Shown: piece after piece, positions 8,827 to 17,365 of the stretch
How positions within the stretch are numbered: the stretch's first letter is position 1
Layout: every line of letters begins with the position of its first letter
DNA from: Chimaeribacter californicus
Lineage (GTDB): Bacteria > Pseudomonadota > Gammaproteobacteria > Enterobacterales > Enterobacteriaceae
NCBI RefSeq assembly: GCF_002858675.1
Contig: NZ_PJZF01000006.1
Coordinates: 144,176 to 208,175, forward strand
DNA length: 64,000 nt
Reading direction: 5' to 3'
Position numbers and translations under genes: made by a program
Notes under the pieces: generated by a model
The model's input: the letters and a program-made list of their open reading frames with translations, nothing else
Told to the model about the DNA's origin: nothing
The model's database searches: none

Positions 8827-10296
8827 ATGCGGTTTCGGGCATTCAGGAAGAGGGCGAAACGCCTGGCGATTATGGTGGCCGTCGCGGCCGTGACGCTGTT
8901 TACGGTGCGGGTGTATGACACGCAGCGCGGCCCGGCGCTGGAGCCGTGGCACACCGAAGCGCCGCCTGAGCTGGAGGCTGCCGCGCTGGACCACACCGAC
9001 TGGGCAGGCTACCTGAAGGCCGAGCAAGTGGCGTTTGATGACGTCTACCGCAATGTGACGCAGAAACTCGACAGCAGCGAGCGTTTGCCGCTCAACCGCT
9101 ATTTCGAGGGCAGCCCGATCTACCCGGAGCATTTCCGCCACGACTGGAACCGCTCGTATGAACTGGTGCCGCCGGGCCAGCCGCGCGGCGCGGTGGTGAT
9201 GCTGCACGGGCTGACCGATTCCCCCTACAGTTTGCGCCACCTGGCGGCGCACTACCGGCAGCGCGGCTGGCTGGTGGTAGGGATCCGGTTACCGGCGCAC
9301 GGCACGGTGCCGGGTGCGCTGACCCGCGTCAGCTGGGAAGACTGGCTGGCCGCCACCCGGCTGGCGGTGCGTGAGGCGCGGGCAAAAGTGGGGCCGGGTG
9401 CGCCGCTGCAACTGGTGGGCTTTTCCAACGGCGGCGCACTGGCGATGAAATATACGCTGGATGCTTTGCAGGATAACACCTTGCCGCGGCCGCAGCGGGT
9501 GATCCTGATTTCGCCGATGATAGGCGTCACCGCTTACGCCCGCTTTGCCGGGATCGCCGGCTGGCCCGCCGTGTTCCCGCCGTTTGCCAAAGCGGCCTGG
9601 CTCAGTATTCTGCCGGAGTTCAACCCGTTCAAATATAACTCGTTCCCGGTCAACGGCGCGCGCCAGTCCTGGCAGTTAACCCAGGCGCTGCAACAGCAGA
9701 TTGCACAGGCGCAGCGCAGCGGGCAGCTGGCGCAGCTGCCGCCGGTGCTGACGTTCCAGTCCGTGCTGGATTCCACCGTCAGCACCCGCGCCGTGGTGGA
9801 TGCCCTCTATAACCGGTTGCCGGCCAACGGCAGTGAGCTGGTGCTGTTTGACATCAACCGCCGGGCGGATTTCGGCCCGCTGCTCAGGCCGGATGCGGAC
9901 ACCGCGATCGATACGCTGCTGCCCGCACCGCCGCGCCGCTACACCACCACCATCATCAGTAATGGCCCGCAAAGCGCGGTTACCGCCGGGGATTCCGCCG
10001 TCGCCGTCAGGCTCAGCGCCGGGCAACGGGTGCCGCAGCAACAGGTGCTGGGCATTCCTTACCCGCCGGAGATCTATTCGCTGTCCCATGTGGCGCTGCC
10101 GTTTCCGGCTGATGATTCGCTCTATGGCCGCACGCCCACGGAGCCGCATCAGTTCGGCATCAGCCTGGGAACGCTGGCGTCGCGCGGGGAGCGCGGGGCG
10201 CTGGTGGAGAGTATGGATGCGCTGATGCGCATCGCATCGAACCCGTTTTACCCCTATCTGCTGGCGCGGATTGATCAGGGCATCGGTCAGGAGTGA
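8827..10296 (+). CDS. membrane-anchored alpha/beta hydrolase, substrate unknown
   Basis: A 489-residue protein with a basic N-terminus and one hydrophobic segment (residues 14-27, IMVAVAAVTLFTVR), so it is probably tethered to the inner membrane with the enzyme in the periplasm. The fold is an alpha/beta hydrolase. The strand-loop GAVVMLHGLTDSPYSLRHLA contains the HG oxyanion motif, and LVGFSNGGALAMKYTL carries the nucleophile Ser in a GFSNGG elbow. The C-terminal part is longer than in simple esterases. GTGAGG lies upstream of the ATG. The gene is divergent from the urea operon and its last 10 nt overlap the end of the convergent HD-hydrolase gene. A lysophospholipase-like or esterase role is possible; the substrate cannot be read from sequence. 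Confidence 0.8.
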   Translation: MRFRAFRKRAKRLAIMVAVAAVTLFTVRVYDTQRGPALEPWHTEAPPELEAAALDHTDWAGYLKAEQVAFDDVYRNVTQKLDSSERLPLNRYFEGSPIYPEHFRHDWNRSYELVPPGQPRGAVVMLHGLTDSPYSLRHLAAHYRQRGWLVVGIRLPAHGTVPGALTRVSWEDWLAATRLAVREARAKVGPGAPLQLVGFSNGGALAMKYTLDALQDNTLPRPQRVILISPMIGVTAYARFAGIAGWPAVFPPFAKAAWLSILPEFNPFKYNSFPVNGARQSWQLTQALQQQIAQAQRSGQLAQLPPVLTFQSVLDSTVSTRAVVDALYNRLPANGSELVLFDINRRADFGPLLRPDADTAIDTLLPAPPRRYTTTIISNGPQSAVTAGDSAVAVRLSAGQRVPQQQVLGIPYPPEIYSLSHVALPFPADDSLYGRTPTEPHQFGISLGTLASRGERGALVESMDALMRIASNPFYPYLLARIDQGIGQE

Positions 10297-10889
10297 GGGC
10301 GGTCAGCGTTCAGGTAGGCGCGTTCGGTGTCGCGGAACCATTGCGCCGGGACGTTGTACGGCGGCTGGTGCAGGCTGTCGAGTGCCTGGTCAATGATCTT
10401 GCGGGCGCGCTTCCACAGAGTTTTGTTGCCCTCTTTCAGCACCTCAAGCTGTAACCGTTTTTCGATCAGGTAGGTTTTGGCGAAGTCAGCATCATATTCC
10501 AGGATCTCATCAAGGTTATCGATCAGATCCGCCAGTTTGATGGTTTTGGCCTGTGGGCTGGCCTGCGCAGTGTGGCGGCGGTCGAGATTTTTCCGCTGGA
10601 TGCGGTCACCTTCGTCCGGCTGGCTGGCGTTGGTCAGCATCCCCACCAGCATGGCCACCTCCAGCCCGAATTCACGCTCAATGTCATGAAGGGTGGCGGG
10701 GGTGTCTTCTACCGTGTCATGCAGCCAGGCAGCGGCCAGCATCGCTTCAGTATGCGGCACGCGGCTGACAATTTCCGCGACGGCGCGCGGATGCACAATG
10801 TAAGGATCGTCCGTATACTTGCGGCGCTGGTTAATGCCGGCGTGGGCTTTGCCCGCAAACAAACGGGCGCGTTCAACTAAAGTCGTCAT
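10287..10889 (-). CDS. HD-domain hydrolase, MESH1/RelA-SpoT hydrolase-like
   Basis: A 200-residue stand-alone HD hydrolase. The order of motifs follows the hydrolase half of SpoT and animal MESH1: HAGINQRRK, then YIVHPRAVAEIV (first His), AAWLHDTVEDT (HD plus the ED pair, matching MESH1 as I recall it) and KLADLIDNL (the metal-ligand Asp). These proteins hydrolyse (p)ppGpp or, in MESH1, NADPH. I infer a small alarmone hydrolase, but a different phosphohydrolase substrate is possible. There is no synthetase or TGS domain. A GGGAG ribosome site is 6 nt before the ATG. The gene ends inside the convergent alpha/beta hydrolase gene (10-nt overlap). Confidence 0.8.
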   Translation of the reverse strand: MTTLVERARLFAGKAHAGINQRRKYTDDPYIVHPRAVAEIVSRVPHTEAMLAAAWLHDTVEDTPATLHDIEREFGLEVAMLVGMLTNASQPDEGDRIQRKNLDRRHTAQASPQAKTIKLADLIDNLDEILEYDADFAKTYLIEKRLQLEVLKEGNKTLWKRARKIIDQALDSLHQPPYNVPAQWFRDTERAYLNADRPHS

Positions 10890-11092
10890 GAATTTCTCCC
10901 TTTATCCCTGTGGCGCGGCCTGCATCGGCAGGCAAGAAACATGCACGCCAACCCCTATGGCTCATGCAGAAGAAGGCGGCTCATACGCTTTGTGACTCCT
11001 TTCAAGATAGCGTGGTTTACCGCATTACGCCGCTTACCGCCCGCTTTTTCAGAGCAGACTTAGGCTGCGGCGCGCTTTTACATAATGAAGTC

Positions 11093-11121
11093 TTGCTATT
11101 ATATCGTACACTATCTATATT
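11093..11121 (+). promoter_or_regulatory. ohrR promoter, possibly giving a leaderless transcript
   Basis: TTGCTA (11093-11098) and TATATT (11116-11121) are 17 bp apart. A start 6-7 nt after the -10 box would fall on or next to the A of the ohrR ATG at 11128, and no ribosome site precedes that ATG. Confidence 0.5.
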
Positions 11122-11127
11122 GACACC

Positions 11128-11592
11128 ATGAACATGAAAACAGATGACGTTTTGCCTGACCTGCCGATGATGCACCTCGACCAACAGATGTGCTTCGCGC
11201 TCTATTCCGCCAACCTGGCGTTGCACAAAGTGTACCGCACGTTGCTGGCGCAACTCGGCCTCACCTACCCGCAATACCTGGTGATGCTGGTGTTGTGGGA
11301 GCGGGATGGCGTCACGGTTTCTGAGATTGGCGAGCGGCTGTTTCTTGACTCCGCCACCCTCACGCCGCTGCTGAAACGGCTGGAGAGTGCCGGGCTGTTG
11401 ATGCGCCGCCGTGCCGCCGCCGATGAGCGTCAGGTTCTGATTACCCTGACCGACGCCGGGCGTGACTTACGCTCGCAGGCGCAATCGGTGCCGGAAGCGG
11501 TGGCCTGTGCCGCCGCGTGCAGCACCGAGCAGTTGAACGGCATTAAGCAGCAGCTGGAATTGTTGCGCGGCAACCTGTTGAAGAAGGGCTGA
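11128..11592 (+). CDS. ohrR: organic hydroperoxide-sensing MarR-family repressor OhrR
   Basis: A 154-residue MarR-family dimeric repressor. The reactive cysteine expected near the N-terminus in OhrR is present as Cys22 in [18 protein letters not shown], followed by the Tyr residues that receive its hydrogen bonds ([19 protein letters not shown]). The winged helix runs through [23 protein letters not shown], and the wing is [16 protein letters not shown]. On peroxide oxidation of the Cys it would release DNA and derepress ohr, which lies 180 nt downstream in the same direction. The start at 11128 has no Shine-Dalgarno; a second in-frame ATG lies at 11134. Confidence 0.92.
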   Translation: MNMKTDDVLPDLPMMHLDQQMCFALYSANLALHKVYRTLLAQLGLTYPQYLVMLVLWERDGVTVSEIGERLFLDSATLTPLLKRLESAGLLMRRRAAADERQVLITLTDAGRDLRSQAQSVPEAVACAAACSTEQLNGIKQQLELLRGNLLKKG

Positions 11593-11695
11593 CAGGCTGC
11601 CCTGCCCGGCAGCTTCATCGTTGGGCAGGAGGTAAAATCCGCGACATCGCGGCGCGCTGCTCTATACTTAGTATGTTACGCTTATTTATATAGCA

Positions 11696-11710
11696 CACGA
11701 TTTAATCGTG
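11696..11710. promoter_or_regulatory. perfect dyad upstream of ohr, candidate OhrR operator
   Basis: CACGATTTAATCGTG is a perfect 7-1-7 inverted repeat 62 nt before the ohr start. A possible -10 box (TATACT, 11663-11668) lies just upstream. Position between ohrR and ohr makes an OhrR operator the simplest reading; the match to any published OhrR box is not established here. Confidence 0.45.
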
Positions 11711-11772
11711 AGCTTGTGCACCATCAGCCCGGCCCTGCGCCGGTCTCTTCCTACCCAAAGAAGGAAATGTGT

Positions 11773-12198
11773 ATGTCTATCGAAAAAGTTGTTTACCAGG
11801 CCCATGCCAAAGCCACCGGCGGCCGTGATGGCCGTGCTACCTCGTCAGATGGCGTGCTGGATGTGAAACTGGGCGTGCCGAAAGAGATGGGCGGTGCAGG
11901 TGGTGAAGCCACCAACCCGGAGCAGCTGTTTGCGGCCGGTTACTCCGCCTGCTTCCTCGGCGCGCTGAAATATGTGGCGTCACAGGAAAAGGTAAAAATC
12001 CCGGCTGAGGCGCAGATTGAAGGCACCGTCGGCATCGGCCCGGTACCGACCGGCTTTGCGATTGAAGTGCAGCTGGACATCAGCCTGCCGGGCGTTGAGC
12101 GCAGCGTAGCAGAAGATCTGGTGAAGAAAGCGCACGTGGTTTGCCCCTATTCAAACGCCACCCGCGGCAATATTGATGTGACCCTGAACATCAAATAA
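11773..12198 (+). CDS. ohr: organic hydroperoxide reductase Ohr
   Basis: A thiol peroxidase of 141 residues that reduces organic and lipid hydroperoxides using lipoylated proteins. The ATG at 11773 follows AAGGA by 7 nt; the open frame extends further upstream but without family similarity. The two catalytic cysteines are Cys60 ([13 protein letters not shown]) and Cys124 ([14 protein letters not shown]). Arg20 and Glu50, which orient the peroxidatic Cys in this family, are also present ([15 protein letters not shown]). It is paired with ohrR, the usual regulator, and followed by a strong terminator. Confidence 0.95.
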   Translation: MSIEKVVYQAHAKATGGRDGRATSSDGVLDVKLGVPKEMGGAGGEATNPEQLFAAGYSACFLGALKYVASQEKVKIPAEAQIEGTVGIGPVPTGFAIEVQLDISLPGVERSVAEDLVKKAHVVCPYSNATRGNIDVTLNIK

Positions 12199-12234
12199 GT
12201 CTGTTTTCGAAAACAAAACATTATCGTTGTTTAT

Positions 12235-12262
12235 AAAAAAGAGGGATCTTCCCTCTTTTTTT
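12235..12262. terminator. rho-independent terminator after ohr
   Basis: GAGGGA (12241-12246) pairs with TCCCTC (12250-12255) around a 3-nt loop. It is flanked by an A-run before and seven T after, so it could act in both directions. Confidence 0.9.
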
Positions 12263-12432
12263 ATCAATTGCCTGTTTTCATCGCCTTTTCGGAAATTTTC
12301 GCTGCTTTTCGCTCGGAATTTTCTGGGTTTGGTGATTCATTAAGCATTTATTCAGCAGCTAAATGAACCTGATTTGATCAATAATGTCTGATTGATTCAG
12401 ATTGCGTTATCGGACCGGGGTTCAGACAGTAC

Positions 12433-14109
12433 ATGAATAGAGTTAAAACTCTATCGCAACAAAATCTTTCTCTCTTGTTAGCGATTTATATCGGCATTTT
12501 TCTTAATTTTTCCGTTTTTTACCGTCGTTTTGACACCTTCACCCAGGGCGTACATACCTTACAACTGATTTCCGCCGTGACGGAAGTGATTGCCATTGTG
12601 CTGTTCACTTTCTTCGTGATGCGTATGGTGTCGCTTGGCGGCAAACTCTTTTACCGCCTGATTGCCTCACTGCTGGTGCTGGTTTCCGTGGCAGCCAGCT
12701 ACTACATGACTTTTTTCAACGTGGTGATTGGCTACGGCATTATTGTGTCGGTAATGACTACGGATGTGGATCTGTCGAAAGAGGTGATTGGCTACCACTT
12801 TATCCTGTGGATGGCGGCTGTCAGCGCCTTGCCGCTGCTGTTGATCTGGAAAAATAACCTCAGCTTTACCCTGATCGAGCAGATCAAAACGCCGGGCCAC
12901 CGCATCAAACCGCTGGCGGTGCTGCTGGGCGTCGGGTTGCTGGTCTGGCTGCCGCTGCGCCTGCTGGACATGGAGCAGTCCGCCAACGAGAAACTCACCA
13001 ATATTGATATGCCGAGCTACGGCGGCGTGGTGGCGCACTCTTATCTGCCGTCTAACTGGCTGGCAGCGCTGGGGCTGTTTGCCTATACCCAGTATGACGA
13101 AAGCCAGGACGCGGAAGATCTGGCTAACCCGGCCAAACAGTTCACCTATATCCCCCCGGCGGGTATCGATGATACCTACGTGGTGTTTATCATCGGTGAA
13201 ACCACCCGCTGGGACCACATGGGGATGCTCGGCTATAACCGCGACACCACGCCGCGCCTCTCCAAAGAGAAGAACCTGGTGGCCTTCAAAGGCACCTCGT
13301 GTGATACCTCCACCAAGCTGTCACTGCGTTGCATGTTCGTGCGTGAGGGCGGGGTAGAAGATAACCCGCAGCGCACGCTGAAAGAGCAGAATGTGTTTGC
13401 TGTGTTGCGTTCGCTGGGCTTTACCTCGGAGCTGTTCGCCATGCAGAGCGAGGTGTGGTTCTACAACAACACCAACCCGAACAACTTCTCATTCCGTGAG
13501 CTGATTGCCTCTGAAAAACGCAACGACGGTAAACCGGTAGACGACATGCTGCTGGTGAATGAGATGCATGAATCGCTGAAACGCTACCCGACCGGCAAGC
13601 ACCTGATCGTGCTGCACACCAAAGGCTCGCACTACCTCTACTCCCAGCGCTACCCGCGTGAGTATGCGCGCTACACCCCGGAGTGCATGGGCGTGGACCA
13701 GTCCTGCAGCAAGCAACAGCTGATCAACGCCTTTGATAACAGCGTGCTCTATACCGACAGCTTTATTGATAACGTCATCGATCAGGTGCGCGACAAGAAA
13801 GCGCTGGTGTTCTATGCCGCTGACCACGGGGAGTCGATTGACGAGAATTACCATTTCCACGGCACGCCGCGTGAAATGGCGCCGCCGGAGCAATTCCGCG
13901 TGCCGCTGATGGTCTGGGCCTCGGACAAATTCCTCGCCCAGCCGGAGCACCGCAGCGCCTTTGAGCAGTTGCAGGCGCAGCAGCGCATAGGGGAAACCCA
14001 TCGCCACACTGAGCTGTATGACTCGATTCTGGGTTGCCTGGGCTACACCTCGCCGGACGGCGGGATCAACCCGAAAAACAACTGGTGCCACCTGCCCAAT
14101 AAGGCGTAA
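12433..14109 (+). CDS. eptB: Kdo2-lipid A phosphoethanolamine 7''-transferase EptB
   Basis: This inner-membrane enzyme transfers phosphoethanolamine to the outer Kdo sugar of lipopolysaccharide. It has 558 residues (E. coli EptB 563) and similarity along its whole length. An N-terminal membrane part (helices about 12-30, 42-66, 76-98, 118-138 and 160-177) precedes a periplasmic sulfatase-fold domain from about residue 245. That domain has Glu256 ([14 protein letters not shown]), the nucleophilic Thr in [14 protein letters not shown] (residues 289-301) and the metal site [12 protein letters not shown]. As in E. coli it lies next to the proline tRNA gene and the dpp operon. The 170 nt upstream are A/T-rich; I saw no certain promoter. 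Confidence 0.95.
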   Translation: MNRVKTLSQQNLSLLLAIYIGIFLNFSVFYRRFDTFTQGVHTLQLISAVTEVIAIVLFTFFVMRMVSLGGKLFYRLIASLLVLVSVAASYYMTFFNVVIGYGIIVSVMTTDVDLSKEVIGYHFILWMAAVSALPLLLIWKNNLSFTLIEQIKTPGHRIKPLAVLLGVGLLVWLPLRLLDMEQSANEKLTNIDMPSYGGVVAHSYLPSNWLAALGLFAYTQYDESQDAEDLANPAKQFTYIPPAGIDDTYVVFIIGETTRWDHMGMLGYNRDTTPRLSKEKNLVAFKGTSCDTSTKLSLRCMFVREGGVEDNPQRTLKEQNVFAVLRSLGFTSELFAMQSEVWFYNNTNPNNFSFRELIASEKRNDGKPVDDMLLVNEMHESLKRYPTGKHLIVLHTKGSHYLYSQRYPREYARYTPECMGVDQSCSKQQLINAFDNSVLYTDSFIDNVIDQVRDKKALVFYAADHGESIDENYHFHGTPREMAPPEQFRVPLMVWASDKFLAQPEHRSAFEQLQAQQRIGETHRHTELYDSILGCLGYTSPDGGINPKNNWCHLPNKA

Positions 14110-14161
14110 TGGCGTGCTGTTGAATTAATAAACAGTTGATGAAAAGCATAGAAAAAAGGGA

Positions 14162-14191
14162 TTGACGGTAGAGGCGCAGCGGCAGTAAGAT
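14162..14191 (+). promoter_or_regulatory. promoter of the tRNA-Pro gene
   Basis: TTGACG (14162-14167) and TAAGAT (14186-14191) are separated by 18 bp. A G/C-rich discriminator (GCGCCCGC) follows, typical of stringently controlled stable-RNA promoters. Confidence 0.75.
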
Positions 14192-14204
14192 GCGCCCGCA
14201 CTCT

Positions 14205-14281
<77 letters not shown>

Positions 14282-14313
14282 AATTCTGCATCACGGTTCC
14301 CGACCCGTGAAAT

Positions 14314-14347
14314 AAAAAACCCGCAACCTCTGGTTAGCGGGTTTTTT
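14314..14347. terminator. terminator after the tRNA-Pro gene
   Basis: CCCGC (14320-14324) pairs with GCGGG (14337-14341), extended by an A6/T6 pairing on either side. It ends in TTTTTT at 14342-14347. Confidence 0.88.
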
Positions 14348-14436
14348 ATTGCCTGCGAGTTGCCGTTCTGCCTGCTGTGCGGGTAAGGCGGTGATAAAAA
14401 ACGGGTGCTGAAGGCCCGGCCTGACAATGCTCAATC

Positions 14437-14460
14437 AGCGGGGCGATTGGCCGCCCCGCT
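14437..14460 (-). terminator. hairpin just downstream of the hok-like gene
   Basis: AGCGGGGCG (14437-14445) is complementary to CGCCCCGCT (14452-14460) with a 6-nt loop. It begins 7 nt after the toxin stop codon. There is no T-run, so it is more likely a 3'-end stabiliser than a classic intrinsic terminator. Confidence 0.45.
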
Positions 14461-14467
14461 GCTGCTC

Positions 14468-14617
14468 TTAACGTTTAACTTCGTAGGCTAATACCGCTGC
14501 AAGCGTGGTGTTTCCCATGGTGACCTGTAATTCACAAAGTGAATCACGTACCAGCCAGGTAAAAACCAGGATGGTAAAGCACACCATAAAAACCCCGGTA
14601 TTAAACTTCTGCAGCAT
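14468..14617 (-). CDS. Hok/Gef-family type I toxin (49 residues)
   Basis: A small inner-membrane toxin. Its 49 residues begin MLQKFNTGVFMVCFTILVF, continue with TWLVRDSLCEL and end AAVLAYEVKR. The hydrophobic segment with a Cys, the middle (T/R-x-SLCE) and the terminal AAxxAYE are the hallmarks of Hok, Gef and SrnB. A strong GGAGG ribosome site lies 8 nt before the ATG at 14617. On the opposite strand just upstream lies a Sok-like antisense RNA with its own promoter and terminator. When the unstable antisense is lost or low, the stable toxin mRNA would be translated and depolarise the membrane. The gene is isolated between the tRNA and a reductase gene. Confidence 0.88.
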   Translation of the reverse strand: MLQKFNTGVFMVCFTILVFTWLVRDSLCELQVTMGNTTLAAVLAYEVKR

Positions 14618-14631
14618 ATCAGTTTCCTCCA

Positions 14632-14659
14632 TTGCCTTGCGGCGGTTAAGAGGCTAACA
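14632..14659 (+). promoter_or_regulatory. promoter of the Sok-like antisense RNA
   Basis: TTGCCT (14632-14637) and TAACAT (14654-14659) are 16 bp apart. The arrangement, with GCGGTTAAGAGGC before the -10 box, is like that of sok promoters in hok/sok loci. It would fire against the toxin mRNA leader. Confidence 0.6.
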
Positions 14660-14665
14660 TCCACA

Positions 14666-14718
14666 TTGTTCAGGTGTGAGTGTTAGCCCCACGTTGGTGT
14701 ATACCTCGTGGGGCTTTT
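14666..14718 (+). ncRNA. Sok-like antisense RNA
   Basis: A short RNA is predicted from about 14666, based on the upstream -10 box. It ends at a terminator hairpin, GCCCCACG (14685-14692) with CGTGGGGC (14706-14713), followed by TTTT. It is complementary to the leader of the hok-like mRNA immediately before its ribosome site, as Sok is to the mok/hok leader. The exact 5' end is inferred. Confidence 0.7.
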
Positions 14719-15005
14719 CTCTGCCTGACCGATGCTTAAGCCAGACAGCCTTAAGCACCCGCCGCGCAGTGTACGCCTTATTTCCTGATGCTATCCCCTT
14801 TTAATCATTGATATTTTTTGCTCGCACGAATAAAAGCAATTCATTGCTAAATAAATCGTTTTAATGCGACTAAATAAGGGGAGTGAAACCTGTAACAGGA
14901 ACCTGTCATTAATAACGCGGTGAGAAAAAGGAATATTTCTTATAACGGCAGGGAAGGGCGGGAAATAATAATGGCCGCCCGCAGGCGGCCGGGAAATAGT
15001 CGTCT
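14719..15005. other. intergenic region holding the 5' part of the hok-like transcript
   Basis: A/T-rich DNA, about 290 nt. It should contain the promoter and 5' leader of the minus-strand hok-like mRNA, but I could not place them. No reading frame was recognised. Confidence 0.4.
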
Positions 15006-16544
15006 TCAGGCCTGAGCAGTCTCATGCACGACCCGCCGGGCATGCGCCATGCTCAGCTCGTGCTTTTGCATTTCCATCATCAGCCTGCCGGTGGTGCGTT
15101 CACGGCCGGTGGCCACGACCGCAACCAACTGCTCTTTCAGGCCATACAGCGCCACAAAGTTCTGCGCTTCCAGTGATCCGATCAGATCGATCTGATCCCA
15201 GCGTTGCGGATGGCCGAGGTAGTCGAAACGGGTACCGTAATGCTGTGTCCAGAAGAACGGAATACGGTCGAATACTTCGTTGCCTCCCAGCATATTGACT
15301 GCGGCAACGCGCCCTTGCTGTTGCGCAACCCGCCAGTGCTCAATGCGGATCGGCTTGCCCTCATAGGGGAAGGTGGCGATATCCCCCACCGCATAGATGT
15401 TTTCCGCCGCCTGCATCGCCTGGTTAACCTTCAGGCTACCGTCTTCACACAGCGGTAAATCATGGATAAAGGAGGTCACCGGTTCAATGCCGGTTGCCAG
15501 CAATACCAGATCGGCAGGGATTTCCCGGCCATCTTTCAGCTGCACCGCCGTGACGCAGCGATCGCCGCTGAAACCGGTGGCTTCGCCATCCACAAAGGTC
15601 ACCCCATGCGACTCGTGCAGCTCACGGAAATAGTGCGCTATGCGCGGGCCGAACTGCGCTTCAAACGGCAGCGGGTGCGGCGCAATCACTGTAACTTCAA
15701 TGCCGCGTTTGCGCAGGGCGGCGGCCATCTCCATGCCGATGAAATTACTGCCGACAATCACCAGCTTTTTCAGGGTATCCACCGCGTGCAGCAGGGTTTT
15801 TTCATGCTGGAGGTTACGCAGCACATGGATGCCGCTCAGGTTCACGCCCGGCAGATCCGGCACCTGCGGCCGCCCGCCGCTGGCAATCAGCAATGAATCG
15901 AAGGTGATGCGGCGCTGGTCTTCCAGCACCAGCGTGCGCGCCAGGCTGTCGAGTTGCGCCACCCGTGCGGTAATGCGCTTCACATTTGCCTCGCCGGTGA
16001 CGTCCTCATCCAGCAGTTCCGGCACATCGTCCACCGCCATACTGCCCATCGGCACAAATTTGCTCAGCGCCGTACGGTCATAACCGGCCTGTTTTTCAGC
16101 ATCAATGGCAATGATCCGGCCGGTGTAGCCGCGTTCATGCAGCGCACTCAGTGCCGCACTGCCGGCAGCCCCGGCACCAAGAATCACCAGCGTGCCTTTG
16201 TCATCCGGGGCATCTGGGGTGGCGGGCGGCAGGGTGGTTTCCGGGTCAACCCATACCGCGCCTTCTTCTGTTTTCACCGCATAGCGGGTCAGCCCCTCCA
16301 GCGCCGGAGGCTCCAGCAGCATGCCGTCATCCAGGGAGTAAACCGCTTTGTGCCATGGGCACACCAGCTTGCCGTCACACACGGCACCTTCTGCCAGGGG
16401 GGCGCCGGCATGAGGGCAAGTTGCCTGGAAGGCGTGGACACGATCGCCACGCCGCACCACTATAATTTTTTGCTCGCCCAGCGTGATCGGTTCGGGTTGG
16501 CTGTCGGTCAGTGCCGACAATGCAATTACCTGTTGATAGGCCAC
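15006..16544 (-). CDS. Rieske-domain FAD/NAD(P)-dependent reductase (AIFM3/ferredoxin-reductase type)
   Basis: A 512-residue redox protein made of two parts. Residues 1-100 are a Rieske [2Fe-2S] domain with ligands in CPHAG (Cys43, His45) and CPWH (Cys61, His64). From about residue 115 it is a pyridine nucleotide-disulfide-type reductase: the FAD motif LVILGAGAAGSAALSAL, the NAD(P) motif LVIVGSNFIGMEMAAALRKRG and the second FAD motif IYAVGDIATFP. This architecture is that of AIFM3-like proteins and of reductases serving Rieske oxygenases. It is followed upstream on the same strand, 56 nt away, by a short-chain dehydrogenase, so the two probably form an operon. The electron partner is unknown. 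Confidence 0.85.
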   Translation of the reverse strand: MAYQQVIALSALTDSQPEPITLGEQKIIVVRRGDRVHAFQATCPHAGAPLAEGAVCDGKLVCPWHKAVYSLDDGMLLEPPALEGLTRYAVKTEEGAVWVDPETTLPPATPDAPDDKGTLVILGAGAAGSAALSALHERGYTGRIIAIDAEKQAGYDRTALSKFVPMGSMAVDDVPELLDEDVTGEANVKRITARVAQLDSLARTLVLEDQRRITFDSLLIASGGRPQVPDLPGVNLSGIHVLRNLQHEKTLLHAVDTLKKLVIVGSNFIGMEMAAALRKRGIEVTVIAPHPLPFEAQFGPRIAHYFRELHESHGVTFVDGEATGFSGDRCVTAVQLKDGREIPADLVLLATGIEPVTSFIHDLPLCEDGSLKVNQAMQAAENIYAVGDIATFPYEGKPIRIEHWRVAQQQGRVAAVNMLGGNEVFDRIPFFWTQHYGTRFDYLGHPQRWDQIDLIGSLEAQNFVALYGLKEQLVAVVATGRERTTGRLMMEMQKHELSMAHARRVVHETAQA

Positions 16545-16600
16545 GACATGCTCCTTTTATAAGCTGTTATCAGAAGAGGTGTGTCTTGCAGGCGCAGGGA

Positions 16601-17365
16601 TCAGGCTTGTTTCGGCTGGCCGTTGGACGCCGTAATCCCGCCATCTACCGGCAGGTTAACCCCGGTGATATAGCGCGCGTCGTCACTTGCCAGGAAGGCG
16701 ATCACCGCCGCCACCTCGTCCGGCTGGCCGGGGCGGCCGAGTGGGGTGCGCTTGCGGAACTCGGCCAGCAGCGGCTCATTCTCTTTGATGTCAGAGGCCA
16801 TCGGCGTGATGATAAGGCCGGGGCAGACCGCATTGACGCGCACATTATCGGCACCGTGGTCCATCGCCAGCGAGCGGGTAAAGTTGGTCACACCGCCTTT
16901 TGCTGCGTTATAGAAGCTCATGCCCCAGTCACCGCCCAGCCCGGAGACGGAGGAGACGTTAACGATGTTGCCCTGGCTTTTGATCAGCGCCGGCATGAAA
17001 TAGCGGCAGCTGTGGAATACGCCATACAGGTCAATCTTGATCGCCTTTTCCCAATCTTCGTAATCACCCTCATGCACTTTGCCCTGAGCAGCAACCCCGG
17101 CATCATTCACCACCACATCGACCCGGCCATATTTCGCCAGCACGTCCGCGGCTAACTGCTCAACATCGTCCGCTTTCGACATGTCCGTGGCCCGCACCAG
17201 ATGGTCTCCCCCTTCCAGCGCGCTCAGGGTTTTCTGCAATTTCTCTTCAGTACGGCCCACCAGCACCACAGAGGCGCCCTCTGCGGCAAAGCGTTTCGCA
17301 GTGAATTCGCCGATACCGGAACCTGCACCTGTAATGACCACGACTTTTTTGCTGAATCGTTGCAT
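16601..17365 (-). CDS. short-chain dehydrogenase/reductase (SDR)
   Basis: A cytoplasmic NAD(P)-dependent oxidoreductase of 254 residues. The ATG at 17365 is preceded by AGGAGG at good spacing; an upstream in-frame start adds 13 unlikely residues. It has the classic SDR elements: cofactor motif VITGAGSGIGEFTAKRF, VNDAGV (usual NNAG), catalytic Ser in NIVNVSSVSG, and YNAAK with the catalytic Tyr and Lys. It ends with the usual FLASDDARYITGVNLPVDGG. First gene of a probable two-gene operon with the Rieske reductase. The substrate is not predictable; a sugar alcohol or a 3-oxoacyl compound is possible. Confidence 0.88.
   Translation of the reverse strand: MQRFSKKVVVITGAGSGIGEFTAKRFAAEGASVVLVGRTEEKLQKTLSALEGGDHLVRATDMSKADDVEQLAADVLAKYGRVDVVVNDAGVAAQGKVHEGDYEDWEKAIKIDLYGVFHSCRYFMPALIKSQGNIVNVSSVSGLGGDWGMSFYNAAKGGVTNFTRSLAMDHGADNVRVNAVCPGLIITPMASDIKENEPLLAEFRKRTPLGRPGQPDEVAAVIAFLASDDARYITGVNLPVDGGITASNGQPKQA

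Noticed and set aside
12264..12432. Sigma-E promoter for eptB
   Set aside because: A GGAATTT motif is present, but no -10 element of the right sequence and spacing could be placed.
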